DNA of 64,000 nucleotides from Rhizobiales bacterium 62-17 (GCA_001898965.1 MKVW01000001.1:62001-126000); one strand, 5' to 3'; positions 16,778 to 28,272 are shown, numbered from the stretch's first letter. Numbers and translations: made by a program. The notes: a model not told the origin generated them from the letters alone.

Positions 16778-17917
16778 TTAAGCGCCGCTGAGATTGCCGA
16801 AGAAGTCCTTCATCCGGGCAAAGAAGCCGGCGGCTTCCGGATTGGTCTTGCTGGAGGATTCGTTCTCGAATTCCATCAGCAGTTCGCGCTGGCGGCGCGT
16901 CAGGTTTTGCGGTGTCTCGACCACGACCTGGATGTAGAGATCGCCGATGTCGCGGGAGCGCAGCACCGGCATGCCCTTGCCCCGGATCTTGAACTGGCGG
17001 CCGGACTGGGTGCCTTCCGGGATCTTCAGCCGGGCTTCCGAACCGTCGATGCCATGCACGGAGAATTCGCCCCCGAGCGCCGCCTGCACCATCGAGATCG
17101 GCATGCGGCAGTAGAGATCGGCCCCATCGCGCTGGAAGAACGGATGCGGCTTCATCGCCAGGAAGATGTAGAGATCGCCCGTTGGGCCACCACGCACGCC
17201 GGCTTCGCCTTCGCCGGCCAGGCGAATGCGCGTGCCGTCCTCGACACCCGGCGGAATGTTGACCGACAGGGTGCGCTCGCGCGTCACGCGGCCGGCGCCC
17301 GCGCAGGAGGTGCAGGGATTCTCGATGATTTCGCCACGGCCCTGGCAGGTCGGGCAGGTCCGCTCGATGGCGAAGAAACCCTGTTGCGCGCGCACGCGGC
17401 CCTGGCCGCCGCAGGTGGCGCAGGTCTTGGGCTTGGATCCGGCCTTGGCGCCGGTGCCCGTACAGGCTTCGCAGGTGACCGAGGTCGGCACTTTGATTTG
17501 GGCGGTCTTGCCTTTGAAAGCTTCCTCGAGACCGATTTCGAGATTGTAGCGCAGGTCGGCGCCGCGCTCCTTGCCGCCCTGGCGGCCACGGCCCCCGCCG
17601 CCCATCACGCCGCCGAACAGGTCCTCGAAAATATCGGCCATCGAACTGGCGAAACCGTCGGCGCCGAAACCGCCGGGGCCGGCCCCGCCATTTTCGAAGG
17701 CGGCATGACCGAAGCGGTCATAGGCGGCGCGCTTCTGGCCGTCGGAGAGGCACTGATAGGCCTCGTTGACTTCCTTGAACTTGATCTCGGCTTCGACACT
17801 GCCGGGATTGCGGTCGGGATGATGCTGCATCGCCGCTTTACGGAACGCGATCTTCAATTCCTGCTCGGTACAGGTTTTGGTGACACCGAGCACTTCGTAA
17901 AAGTCGCGTTTGGCCAT
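16778..17917 (-). CDS. dnaJ: molecular chaperone DnaJ
   Basis: Hsp40 co-chaperone that stimulates DnaK ATPase and delivers unfolded clients. The N-terminal J domain has the HPD motif in [10 protein letters not shown], followed by a Gly/Phe-rich region (FGADGF...[10 protein letters not shown]). Four zinc-finger repeats are present ([32 protein letters not shown]), then the C-terminal substrate-binding domain. Length is 379 residues. It lies downstream of dnaK on the same strand, with a hairpin between them. Confidence 0.98.
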   Translation of the reverse strand: MAKRDFYEVLGVTKTCTEQELKIAFRKAAMQHHPDRNPGSVEAEIKFKEVNEAYQCLSDGQKRAAYDRFGHAAFENGGAGPGGFGADGFASSMADIFEDLFGGVMGGGGRGRQGGKERGADLRYNLEIGLEEAFKGKTAQIKVPTSVTCEACTGTGAKAGSKPKTCATCGGQGRVRAQQGFFAIERTCPTCQGRGEIIENPCTSCAGAGRVTRERTLSVNIPPGVEDGTRIRLAGEGEAGVRGGPTGDLYIFLAMKPHPFFQRDGADLYCRMPISMVQAALGGEFSVHGIDGSEARLKIPEGTQSGRQFKIRGKGMPVLRSRDIGDLYIQVVVETPQNLTRRQRELLMEFENESSSKTNPEAAGFFARMKDFFGNLSGA

Positions 17918-17986
17918 GGGCCCCGATCCAGTTGTGCGCTCTCGGCGCTTCCTCGCCGATTCGGCGCAAATTGAGTGTTAACGAAA

Positions 17987-18013
17987 CGGGACCCGGATTG
18001 CTCCCGGGTCCCG
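17987..18013 (-). terminator. dnaK-dnaJ intercistronic hairpin / partial terminator
   Basis: Perfect 10-bp inverted repeat CGGGACCCGG / CCGGGTCCCG with a 7-nt loop, followed on the minus strand by GTTTCGTTAAC. The short, interrupted U-run suggests partial termination or mRNA processing, which would lower dnaJ expression relative to dnaK. Confidence 0.6.
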
Positions 18014-18038
18014 CATATCAGCTCGACGAAATCACGCC

Positions 18039-19961
<1,923 letters not shown>

Positions 19962-20112
19962 AATAGTTTCCTTCTTTCTACGCAGGACCGCCGGACCCCG
20001 AAGCGATCCGGTTTTGGGCGGTGAGTTTTTTCGGGCTCCGGAAATGATCCGGGCCGCCCGGTCCCCGTTGCGGTGGAGATTGGGATTGCCGTCTGATTCC
20101 GCAAGGCTAGCG

Positions 20113-20147
20113 CGTATATATTTGGCCTGATTTTGGCCTGCAAGCGG
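20113..20147 (-). promoter_or_regulatory. possible RpoH-type heat-shock promoter for dnaK
   Basis: On the minus strand CTTG (20144-20141) is followed after about 15 bp by CCAAATATAT, loosely matching the alphaproteobacterial sigma-32 pattern of CTTG and an AT-rich -10 box. It would leave a leader of about 150 nt before the dnaK ATG. The remaining gap between dnaK and the SDR gene (19962-20266) shows no other gene. No CIRCE element is visible. Match is imperfect. Confidence 0.35.
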
Positions 20148-20266
20148 CGGTTTTGCCCTGCCACCACCAGCATAAGCTTTACTATTGATCAAACAGCGGC
20201 GTTTTTGCCCTGGCGGCCGGCTTTTCGCATGCTATGGCAAAGATAGGAAACGCGCTGGAGGAAACC

Positions 20267-20995
20267 ATGGGAAGGTTGGACGGCAAGGTCGGTGTGGTGA
20301 CGGGTTCGAGCTCGGGAATCGGCGCCGCCATCGCCAAGGGCCTGGCGGCCGAGGGCATGACGGTGATGCTGGCGGCCCGCCGCCGCGACCGCCTGGAGGA
20401 ACTGCAGAAAACCATTGAATCGTCGGGCGGTAAGGCCCGGATCTGCGCCACCGACATCACCAACGAGGAAGACGTCTACTGTCTCTTCCACGCGGTCAAC
20501 AATGAGTTCGCCCGCCTCGACCTCCTGGTCAATTGCGCCGGCATCGCCGACCACACCCCGACCGACCAGCTCGATTTCGCCCGCTGGCAGGAAATTGTCG
20601 CCACCAACCTGTCGTCGGTTTTCCTGTGTTCGAAACAGGCCCTGCGGCTGATGAAACCGCAAAAGCGTGGCCGTATCATCAACATCGGCAGCATCTCGGC
20701 GAAAATGCCCCGCCCGAACGCCATCGGCTATACGGCAACCAAATTCGCCGTCGAGGGGATGACGCGCTCGCTGGCACTGGACGGACGCGAATTCGGCATC
20801 ACCGCTTCGGTCGTCCATCCCGGCGCGACCGTCTCGGAACTCGCCCCCGGCATGGCCGAACGGCCGGCGGAGCAGATGGCTCAGGCGGAGGAGGTGGCGG
20901 CTGTCATCGTGCTGATGGCCTCGATGCCCGACACCACCAACATGCTCGACACCACCATCCTACCGATCGCCCAGCCGTTTCTCGGCCGGGGCTGA
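20267..20995 (+). CDS. SDR family NAD(P)-dependent oxidoreductase
   Basis: Classical short-chain dehydrogenase of 242 residues. Cofactor motif TGSSSGIG is at about residues 11-18, NCAG near 88, and the catalytic Ser plus YTATK at about 154-158. The ATG at 20267 has GGAGG 5 nt upstream; an earlier in-frame ATG lacks a ribosome site. Its stop lies 6 bp from the convergent receptor gene. The substrate cannot be inferred. It may belong functionally with the catabolic genes to its right, but it is not cotranscribed with them. Confidence 0.88.
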   Translation: MGRLDGKVGVVTGSSSGIGAAIAKGLAAEGMTVMLAARRRDRLEELQKTIESSGGKARICATDITNEEDVYCLFHAVNNEFARLDLLVNCAGIADHTPTDQLDFARWQEIVATNLSSVFLCSKQALRLMKPQKRGRIINIGSISAKMPRPNAIGYTATKFAVEGMTRSLALDGREFGITASVVHPGATVSELAPGMAERPAEQMAQAEEVAAVIVLMASMPDTTNMLDTTILPIAQPFLGRG

Positions 20996-21001
20996 TCCGG
21001 C

Positions 21002-21925
21002 TCAGCCGGAGACGACCTGATTGTAATAGGTCAGGTCGATATATTTGCTGGCATCGGTGAGCTTGGCGCCGCCGCCGTAGCGCGAGCGCAGATCGAGCAC
21101 GGTGGCGACACCGTCCATCAGCATCGCCGCCTTCGGCGTCAGACCCGAGCGCGGCGACAGCAGCGAGGCCATGACGGCCGGCGCCACCGGCGGTTTGATC
21201 TCCGGCATGTTGGCGAGCAGTACCTTGGTGGCTTCGTCCTTATTGGCGGGATCGAGCGTCCAGGCGAGGCCAGCCAGATAGCCGCGGATGAAACCCTTCA
21301 GCGCCTCCGGATTGGCCGCAGCCCAGGAGCGGCGTGCCGCGAAGCCGCCACCCTGATAGGCGGCAAAGACATTGCTCGACGTATCCAGCACATGAAAACC
21401 CTGGTTACGGGCGATGCTGGTGAAGGGCTCGATCGTCAAAGTGCCGGCATGGGTGCCGGCCTTCACCGCCTCCCAGCGGGCTGGCGTCGCGCCGACCGGC
21501 TGCATCTGATAATCGGCCTTGGTCAGCCCGTTCTTTGCCAGCATTTCATAGAGCACGAAAGCGAAGCCGGTCGACAGCGCGTCGAGCGCCAGGTTCTTGC
21601 CCTTCACATCGACATAGCTCTTGATGTCGGCCTGGGTGATGAAGGCAAGCTCAACCTGCGTCGCGCCCATGAAGGCGAAGAAATCCGTGTCCTTCAGCGG
21701 GACCGCGCCCTGGCCTTCCTGATAGGCGACCACATTGTCGAAGGCCGTGCCGGCGATATGAAATTTGCCGCTGGCGAGATTTTCGGCCTGGAAGGCGGAA
21801 TTGGGCGTCGTCGTCAGGTTGATGTCGATGCCGTTGTCGCGGAACCAGCCTTTGTCGCGGGCGACGAAGATCGGCAGGTTCGGCGCGCCGGGAAAGCAGA
21901 TCAGTTCGACGGTTGGCAGGCTCAC
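21002..21925 (-). CDS. NMT1/SsuA-type substrate-binding protein without signal peptide
   Basis: Type-II periplasmic-binding-protein fold of the NMT1/THI5/SsuA group: LPIFVARDKGWFRDNGIDINLT at the N terminus, then AFDNVVAYQEGQGA and PEALKGFIRGYLAGLAW. The start is GTG at 21925, with GGGAGT 5 nt upstream, and the protein begins VSLPTVELICFPGAP, directly at the first beta strand, so no export signal exists. Even the open frame upstream (to 22006) supplies no hydrophobic leader. It is 10 bp downstream of the molybdo-enzyme gene. A cytosolic binding or enzymatic role is possible; a THI5-like CCCFC motif is absent. Confidence 0.75.
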   Translation of the reverse strand: MSLPTVELICFPGAPNLPIFVARDKGWFRDNGIDINLTTTPNSAFQAENLASGKFHIAGTAFDNVVAYQEGQGAVPLKDTDFFAFMGATQVELAFITQADIKSYVDVKGKNLALDALSTGFAFVLYEMLAKNGLTKADYQMQPVGATPARWEAVKAGTHAGTLTIEPFTSIARNQGFHVLDTSSNVFAAYQGGGFAARRSWAAANPEALKGFIRGYLAGLAWTLDPANKDEATKVLLANMPEIKPPVAPAVMASLLSPRSGLTPKAAMLMDGVATVLDLRSRYGGGAKLTDASKYIDLTYYNQVVSG

Positions 21926-21935
21926 TGTGGACTCC

Positions 21936-24287
21936 CTAGACAGCTTTGTGGATGAGGCGCCAGATGCGCTGGGGTGTCGTCGGCATCTGAATGTCGCGAA
22001 CGCCATAGTCTTTCAGCGCATCGACCAGCGCATTGACGATGACCGAAAGGGCCGGCGTGGTGCCGCCTTCACCGCCGGCCTTGATGCCGAGCGGATTGGT
22101 CGGCGACAGGACTTCGGCGATCTCGGTGCGGAACGAGGGCATATTGTCGGCACGCGGCATGCCATAGTCCATGAACGATCCGGCGAGCGGTTGGCCGGAC
22201 GTCGGGTCGAGATAACACCATTCCCACATCGCCTGGCCGACGCCCTGGGCAATGCCGCCATGGGTCTGGCCATGGACGATCAACGGATTGATGCAGCGCC
22301 CGACATCGTCCACCGCCGAATAGCGCGTGATGTCTATCCAGCCGGTGTCCGGATCGACCTCCACCTCGCAGGAGGCGCAGCCGTTGGGAAATACCGGCTC
22401 GTGCATCTCATTGTCGGTGACGACGGCGAGACCGTCGGTGAGCGGCGCGGGCAATTTGTGCTTGGCGGCTTCGCGCGCCAATTCGAGAAAGTCCAAGGAT
22501 TGGTTGGTGGCTGGCGCGCCGAAACGTCCGTCTTCGAAGACGACCGTTTCAGCCGGAATTGCATGCAGATGGGCGAAGACGGCCTTGGCTTTGTCGATCA
22601 GTTCGCCCGAGGCTTTCGACATCACCGTGCCGGCATGGCGCATCGAGCGGCCGGAGTGCGTGCCACCGCCGAGGCGCACGATCTTGGTATCGCCCATCAC
22701 GATATCGATGAGATCGACGGGAACATGCATGAGATCGGCGATGACTTGCGAGAAACTGGTTTCGTGCCCCTGGCCGCTTGGCTGGGTGCCGATGACGACG
22801 CGGACACGGCCCTCGGGCAACACGGTGATCTCGGCCCGTTCCTTCGGCGTGCCGATGGAGGATTCGACGTAATGGCCGAGCCCTTGTCCTAGAAGCTTGC
22901 CGCGCTTGGCGGCCTCGCGTTTGCGCTTAGCGAAGCCTTTCCAGTCGGAAATATCGAGCGACAGATTGAGCTGCGCTTCATAGTCGCCGCTGTCATAAGT
23001 GGCGCCCACCGCATTGGTATAGGGCATGGCTTTGCGGCGCACGAGATTCTTGCGTCGCAACGCGATGCGGTCGAACCCCAATTCGCGTGCCGCCGTGTCG
23101 ATGATCCGCTCGATGGCGAAATTGACTTCCGGCCGGCCGGAGCTGCGATAGGCCTGCGTCGACATCGTATTGGTGAACACGGCGCGGGCATGAAGCGTGG
23201 CGATCGGAATATCGTAAGAGCCGGTGATGAGTCCTGATCCCTTGCCCAGCGGCGAGAGCGAGACGCAATGGGCGCCGACATTGCTGATGTTGTCACAGCG
23301 CAGCGCCAGAAAGCGCCCATCTTTGCGCAGTGCCAGTTCGACGCAAGTGACGAGGTCGCGGCCTTGATAGTCGGTGGTGAAACATTCGCTGCGCGTGGCG
23401 GTGAATTTGACGGGGCGGCCGATATGGCGCGAGGCCCAGAGCACCAGACCGTATTCGACATAGACCCGGTTCTTGGCGCCGAAATTGCCGCCGACGTCGT
23501 AGGTCATCACGCGTATTGTTTCGGGCGCGATGCCGAGCACCTTGGAGAGTTCGTTCTTCTGCCGCACGGCACCGCCACCACCGACGACGAGCTCATAGGT
23601 GTTCGATTTGGCGTCGTAGGCGCCGAGCGCCGAACGCGGTTCCATCGTCACGGCGGTGACGCGCGGAATATGAAAGTCCATGCGGACCACATGATCGGCC
23701 TTGGCGAAGGCGGCATCTGTCGCTGCTTTGTCGCCAAACCACGTATCGACGAAGACATTGCTGCCGTGCTCGTCCCACAAGACGGGTGCATCGCTTTTGA
23801 CCGCATCGCGTTGATCGAGCACGAACGGCAGTTCTTCATAGTCGACGATGACGGCTGCGGCCGCATCCTGCGCCTGCGCATCGGTTTCGGCCACGACCAT
23901 GGCGACGGCTTCGCCGACATGGCGCGCTTTGTCGGCCGGCAGCAATCGATGCGGATCGGTGAAGATCTTGCTGCCGCTTGGACCGGTCAGCTTCATGTCG
24001 AATTTGGTTTTGGGAACCGGATCGTGCGGAATAGGAGCGAGCCCATCGGTTGCCGCATCCTGGCCGGTGAAGATGCCAAGCACACCCGGCATGGCGCGCG
24101 CCGTCGTCGTATCGATGGAGCGGATGCGGGCGTGCGGGTAGGGCGAACGCACCATGACAGCGATGGCCTGCCGTGGCCAGTTGAAGTCGTCGGTGAAACG
24201 GCCTTGGCCGGTGATGAGGCGCTGGTCTTCCTTGCGTTGCAAAGGTTGGCCGATGACGCTGAAATTGTCCTGCGTGACCGAAGCCAT
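21936..24287 (-). CDS. xanthine dehydrogenase family molybdopterin-binding (large) subunit
   Basis: Molybdenum hydroxylase large subunit of 783 residues. The N-terminal a/b hammerhead domain (RLITGQGRFTDDF, VRSPYPHARI) is followed by the molybdopterin domains with RPVKFTATRSECF, the active-site loop QAYRSSGRPEVNFAIER and the catalytic-Glu region AGGEGGTTPAL. AYRSSGR resembles the AYRGAGR loop of form-II CODH-like hydroxylases, not the AYxCSFR loop of true CO dehydrogenase. ATG 24287 has GGGGAGG 3 nt upstream. No medium (FAD) or small (2Fe-2S) subunit gene is adjacent. Likely hydroxylates an aromatic or heteroaromatic ring; substrate unknown. Confidence 0.88.
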   Translation of the reverse strand: MASVTQDNFSVIGQPLQRKEDQRLITGQGRFTDDFNWPRQAIAVMVRSPYPHARIRSIDTTTARAMPGVLGIFTGQDAATDGLAPIPHDPVPKTKFDMKLTGPSGSKIFTDPHRLLPADKARHVGEAVAMVVAETDAQAQDAAAAVIVDYEELPFVLDQRDAVKSDAPVLWDEHGSNVFVDTWFGDKAATDAAFAKADHVVRMDFHIPRVTAVTMEPRSALGAYDAKSNTYELVVGGGGAVRQKNELSKVLGIAPETIRVMTYDVGGNFGAKNRVYVEYGLVLWASRHIGRPVKFTATRSECFTTDYQGRDLVTCVELALRKDGRFLALRCDNISNVGAHCVSLSPLGKGSGLITGSYDIPIATLHARAVFTNTMSTQAYRSSGRPEVNFAIERIIDTAARELGFDRIALRRKNLVRRKAMPYTNAVGATYDSGDYEAQLNLSLDISDWKGFAKRKREAAKRGKLLGQGLGHYVESSIGTPKERAEITVLPEGRVRVVIGTQPSGQGHETSFSQVIADLMHVPVDLIDIVMGDTKIVRLGGGTHSGRSMRHAGTVMSKASGELIDKAKAVFAHLHAIPAETVVFEDGRFGAPATNQSLDFLELAREAAKHKLPAPLTDGLAVVTDNEMHEPVFPNGCASCEVEVDPDTGWIDITRYSAVDDVGRCINPLIVHGQTHGGIAQGVGQAMWEWCYLDPTSGQPLAGSFMDYGMPRADNMPSFRTEIAEVLSPTNPLGIKAGGEGGTTPALSVIVNALVDALKDYGVRDIQMPTTPQRIWRLIHKAV

Positions 24288-24393
24288 GAACCTCCCCGTA
24301 TAGATATTTTGCTTATGTTGCCTCGCTACAGGAAGGTCTATAAGAACGCAACCAAACGCGGCGGAAAACTTGCCGTTATATGAGGGAGGACGC

Positions 24394-26073
24394 ATGTCCA
24401 AGTCGAGCCGCAAGTCGAGCGGGCAGAGTGCAGCGGCGCCTTCCGATTTTCAGGAACATTTGCAGCGGCTTGAAGAACGCGGCTTGTTGGTGCGTGTCGA
24501 TCGGCCGATCAACAAGGACACTGAGATACATCCGTTGATGCGCTGGCAATTTGTCGGTGGTTATCCAGAAGATCAGCGCAAAGCGATGATGTTCACCAAT
24601 GTGGTGGGCTCTGGCGGCGAGAAATACGACATTCCCGTTGTTGTCGGTGCCTTGGCGGCAACACATGAAATATATGCCATGGGGATGGGCGTCGGTGTCG
24701 ATAAACTCGCCGACGTTTGGATGCGCGCCATCGATCATCCCATCGAACCGATTTATGTCGATAACGCGCCTTGCCACGAAGTGGTGATCACCGGTGATGA
24801 TCTCACCAAGCCGGGCGGCGGCTTGGCGCTGCTGCCGGTGCCAATCTCGACGCCGGGCTTTGACGCCGCGCCTTATCTCACCGCAACCGTGTGCGTTACC
24901 AAGGACCCTGAGACGGGCGTGCGCAACATGGGCACCTATCGTGCCGGCCTGAAGGCCAATGATCGCCTTGGCGTGCGCATGGCCTCACGCCTCTCTGGCG
25001 CTGGCGGTTATCTGCACTGGCAGAAATATAAAAAGCTCGGCCAGCCGATGCCCTGCGCGATCGTTGTCGGCTGTGCGCCGGTGGTCGTTTTCACCGGCCC
25101 ACAGAAGCTCGCCATCGATCAAGACGAGATGGCGGTGGCGGGCGGTCTGGCCGGGCGTCCGATGCGAGTGACGCGGGCCAAGACCGTCGATCTCGAAATT
25201 CCAGCGGACGCCGAGATTGTCGTCGAAGGTTTGATCGATACCGATCTGCTTGAGCCGGAAGGTCCGTTCGGCGAGAGCCATGGCCATATCGCACTGGAAG
25301 ATTTCAACATGTCGATGCGCGTCACGGCCATCACCATGAAGCGCAAGCCGGTGTTCGCGTCGGTGCTGAGTGAAGTGACGCCGAGCGAGTCGAGCATCTT
25401 GAAGAAATCCGCCTATGAGGCTTTGTTCTTCCAGCACCTCAAACATCATCTCGATATCAAGGGCATCAAGGCGGTCTCGATGCACGAGCCGCTGACCAAT
25501 CTGCGCAAGGTCATCTTCCTGCAGTTCGAACAGGGCGCATTGCAGACGGAGGTTTGGCGCGGCCTGCACGGCGCGGCCACTCTGCAAGCGCAATGCGGCA
25601 AGATCGTCATCGCCGTCTCGCAGGACATAGACCCCTTGAACGCCGATGCGATTTTCTGGTCCTTGGCCTATCGCTCCAATCCGATCGAGGATGTGCAGCT
25701 CATTCCTCATCGTGCCGGTGGGCACGGGCCGAAGGCAGGCGCAGGCAGTGGCGATTCCACCATGCTGATCGATGCGACCTTGAAACATCCGACGTCGCCG
25801 CTCGCTCTGCCGGCGAAATCCTACATGGAGAATGCTCGTCGTCTCTGGGAGGAGATGGCTGGCGATCTCGATCTGCCGCGCCTCAGCGTCAAGGCGCCAT
25901 GGCATGGCTACGATCTCGGCGATTGGAGCGCGGAGTGGCAGTCTTTCGCCGATGCGGCGACGGCGGGTCAATGGCGAGCCAATGGTGAAAACACTTTTGC
26001 GCGCCGTCGCAGCGGCTTAAAGCCGGAGACGCCCGTGCGCAATGTCGAAGGCAAAGGACCAAGCAAAGGCTAA
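24394..26073 (+). CDS. UbiD family (prenylated-FMN) decarboxylase
   Basis: Reversible decarboxylase of aromatic or unsaturated acids, using prenylated FMN and a metal ion. The family signatures are visible: RNMGTYRAGL (the Arg-containing strand), DQDEMAVAGGLAGRP, and EPEGPFGESHGHIALEDFNM with the catalytic glutamates. Length is 559 residues, longer than E. coli UbiD (497). ATG 24394 has GGGAGG 4-5 nt upstream. It heads a tight operon with receptors and a dehydrogenase and is divergent from a molybdenum hydroxylase. No UbiX flavin prenyltransferase gene is in the window, so the cofactor must be made elsewhere. Confidence 0.9.
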   Translation: MSKSSRKSSGQSAAAPSDFQEHLQRLEERGLLVRVDRPINKDTEIHPLMRWQFVGGYPEDQRKAMMFTNVVGSGGEKYDIPVVVGALAATHEIYAMGMGVGVDKLADVWMRAIDHPIEPIYVDNAPCHEVVITGDDLTKPGGGLALLPVPISTPGFDAAPYLTATVCVTKDPETGVRNMGTYRAGLKANDRLGVRMASRLSGAGGYLHWQKYKKLGQPMPCAIVVGCAPVVVFTGPQKLAIDQDEMAVAGGLAGRPMRVTRAKTVDLEIPADAEIVVEGLIDTDLLEPEGPFGESHGHIALEDFNMSMRVTAITMKRKPVFASVLSEVTPSESSILKKSAYEALFFQHLKHHLDIKGIKAVSMHEPLTNLRKVIFLQFEQGALQTEVWRGLHGAATLQAQCGKIVIAVSQDIDPLNADAIFWSLAYRSNPIEDVQLIPHRAGGHGPKAGAGSGDSTMLIDATLKHPTSPLALPAKSYMENARRLWEEMAGDLDLPRLSVKAPWHGYDLGDWSAEWQSFADAATAGQWRANGENTFARRRSGLKPETPVRNVEGKGPSKG

Positions 26074-26116
26074 AGCCGGAACTCGATAGAAGCTCACGGC
26101 AAGGGAGGAGATTGAC

Positions 26117-27142
26117 GTGAACACGAACACCAAAAAAGGTTTGTTTGGCGCGGTGATCGCGCTGCTCGCAATGACCGCTCAAGGCCACGCGCAATCGTCG
26201 GTCGAACAATTTTATAAGGGCCGCAATCTCACCATCATGCTCGGCCATCCGCCGGGCGGCTCTTATGATTTCTATGCCCGCATGGCGGCCGAATTCATGC
26301 GGAAATATATTCCCGGCAATCCCAATATCATCATCGAGAACAGGCCGGGTGGCGCCGGTGTCGTCGCCGCTGCTTTCTTCTATGCGCAGTCGCCGCGCGA
26401 CGGCACGGTGATTTCGCTGTTCCCCGAAACGCTGGTTCACACGCAGATCCTTGAACCCGAGATCGGCCGGTGGAAAGTGCAGGAGATGTCCTATATCGGC
26501 TCCTTCGCACCGGTGAATACGGGTTTCGTCCTGCGCAAGGGCGCGCCGGCCAAGACCATAGAAGAGATGAAGCAGAAGCAGCTCATCGTCGGCTGCTCGG
26601 GCGTCAATTCGCAGAGCTATCAATATCCGGCGCTTCTGAAAGTGCTTGGTGGATTCGATTTCAAGATGGTCTGCGGCTACAAGGGATCGGCCGAATATAT
26701 CCATGCGATGGAGCAGGGTGAGGTCGACCTCGTCTCCTCGGCCTGGAATTCCTGGCGCGTCACCCATACGGCGCCCATCGCGTCGGGCGAACTCATTCCT
26801 GTTTTGCAGGCGGGGCTGCGGCGCAACAAGGAACTGCCCAATGTGCCGCTGATGCAGGAGGTCGTCAGCGATCCCAAGGCCAAGCGGATCATCGAATTCG
26901 CCTCCGCCGGCGCGGCGATCGGCCGGGCGCTGCTGGCGCCGCCGCAGATTCCAGCCGACCGGCTGCAGGCCCTGCGCGACGCTTTCGACAAGACCGTTCG
27001 CGACAAGGAGTTCCTTGAGACCGCGCAGAAGCGTAAGCTCGAAATCGACCCGACGTCCGGAGCCGAGGTGCAGAAGATCGCCAACGATATTCTCAACACA
27101 CCGCCTGATATCGTCGAGGGCGCTAAAACATCCATGAAATAG
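26117..27142 (+). CDS. TctC/Bug family tripartite tricarboxylate receptor, copy 1
   Basis: Periplasmic carboxylate receptor. The signal peptide (GLFGAVIALLAMTAQGHA) precedes the family pattern FYKGRNLTIMLGHPPGGSYDFYARMAAEFMRKYIPGNPNIIIENRPGGAG, typical of ligand-binding beta strands 1-2. Length is 341 residues from GTG 26117, with GGAGG upstream. It is 43 bp after ubiD and 17 bp before an Ldh-type gene. No TctA/TctB membrane subunits are present, as is common for Bug proteins in proteobacteria. Ligand probably the carboxylate processed by neighbouring enzymes. Confidence 0.87.
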   Translation: MNTNTKKGLFGAVIALLAMTAQGHAQSSVEQFYKGRNLTIMLGHPPGGSYDFYARMAAEFMRKYIPGNPNIIIENRPGGAGVVAAAFFYAQSPRDGTVISLFPETLVHTQILEPEIGRWKVQEMSYIGSFAPVNTGFVLRKGAPAKTIEEMKQKQLIVGCSGVNSQSYQYPALLKVLGGFDFKMVCGYKGSAEYIHAMEQGEVDLVSSAWNSWRVTHTAPIASGELIPVLQAGLRRNKELPNVPLMQEVVSDPKAKRIIEFASAGAAIGRALLAPPQIPADRLQALRDAFDKTVRDKEFLETAQKRKLEIDPTSGAEVQKIANDILNTPPDIVEGAKTSMK

Positions 27143-27159
27143 GCTGGAATAGGCGGACG

Positions 27160-28206
27160 ATGGCTGGAGTGGTTTTGGGCGGCGAAGATCTCCGTGCTTT
27201 CGTGGCGGCGATCTTCGTCAAGCACGGCATGCGGGCTGATTATGCCGCGACCTTGGCGGATGTGCTCGTCTGGGCCGATCTGCGCGGCATCGACAGCCAT
27301 GGCGTCGAGCGCGTGCCGCGCTATCTCGATCTCGTGGCGCGCGGCGACATCGACCTCAAGGGCGAGCCGCAGATGCAGGCAGTCGCTGACGCTCTGTTCC
27401 TGATCGACGGCGGCAATCAGTTCGGCGCGGTGCCGATGAGCTTGGCGATGCGGGAGGCCGTTGCGCGGGCGCGTCGCAGCGGCATCGCGCTCGGCACCAT
27501 AAGGCGCTTTGGCCATAGCGGCGCGCTTGGCTTCTATGCGCAATGGATCGCGCGGCAAGGCATGGCGGCGATCGTCATGGGCTCGGGCATGCCGCTGATG
27601 GCCTATCACGGCGCTAAGGCCGCCAGTCTGTCCACCAGTCCCTTGGCCATCGCCGTGCCGGGCGGGCCGTCGGGCGTCACCATGCTCGATATGGCGAGTT
27701 CGATCATCGCCAACGGCCGGCTGCGGCTGGCGCAACGTAACAACGAAGAGATCCCGCCCGGCATGGCGCTCGATGCGCAAGGCGAGCCGACCACCGACCC
27801 CGCCAGGGCGGTTATTCCGTTGCCTGTCGGTGGCCCGAAGGGCGCCGGGCTGGCGTTGATGTTCGAATGTCTGACGAGCATTTTGGCGGGCGCCCCTGTG
27901 CTGACGGCCATGTTGGGGCCTGGCAAAAAGCCCCGGCATACTCAGAGCCAGACGGTCATTGCCATCGACATCGCGAAATTCCGTCCGATCGAGGAATTCG
28001 TCAGCGATATCGATCTGCTCGATACCGTCATTCACGCGCTACCGCGTCTTGATCCAGACGAGCCGATCCGTATTCCAGGGGAGCGGGCCGAGAAGGAAGC
28101 CGCGCAGCGCGCGCAAAGCGGCATTCCTTTGTCCGATCGGCTGCGCCGCCAGCTCGTCGAGATCGCCGAAAAAGCCGGCGTGACGCCGCCTCCGGCAATG
28201 CTATGA
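27160..28206 (+). CDS. Ldh family (malate/L-lactate/ureidoglycolate-type) NAD(P)-dependent dehydrogenase
   Basis: Member of the malate/L-lactate dehydrogenase 2 superfamily, which oxidises 2-hydroxyacids or similar substrates in the cytosol. The signature DVLVWADLRGIDSHGVERVPRYLDLV is near residues 35-60, with GHSGALGFYAQWIARQG, TSPLAIAVPGG and GGPKGAGLALMFE. Length is 348 residues, usual for the group. It is sandwiched between two TctC receptors in the ubiD operon, so it probably oxidises the imported acid or a downstream product. Exact substrate not assignable. Confidence 0.88.
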   Translation: MAGVVLGGEDLRAFVAAIFVKHGMRADYAATLADVLVWADLRGIDSHGVERVPRYLDLVARGDIDLKGEPQMQAVADALFLIDGGNQFGAVPMSLAMREAVARARRSGIALGTIRRFGHSGALGFYAQWIARQGMAAIVMGSGMPLMAYHGAKAASLSTSPLAIAVPGGPSGVTMLDMASSIIANGRLRLAQRNNEEIPPGMALDAQGEPTTDPARAVIPLPVGGPKGAGLALMFECLTSILAGAPVLTAMLGPGKKPRHTQSQTVIAIDIAKFRPIEEFVSDIDLLDTVIHALPRLDPDEPIRIPGERAEKEAAQRAQSGIPLSDRLRRQLVEIAEKAGVTPPPAML

Positions 28207-28272
28207 TCGCTCCACGAAGGGCGGAGTAACCGGCAAACCGGCGCCCGTCCTTCAGCTCTGGGGAGGGCGTCG

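Noticed and set aside
21936-24287. Aerobic carbon monoxide dehydrogenase (coxL)
   Set aside because: The active-site loop reads AYRSSGR rather than AYxCSFR and coxM/coxS are absent.
21936-24413. 825-residue molybdo-subunit
   Set aside because: ATG 24287 has a ribosome site and begins the family N terminus; the longer form runs into the ubiD promoter and start.
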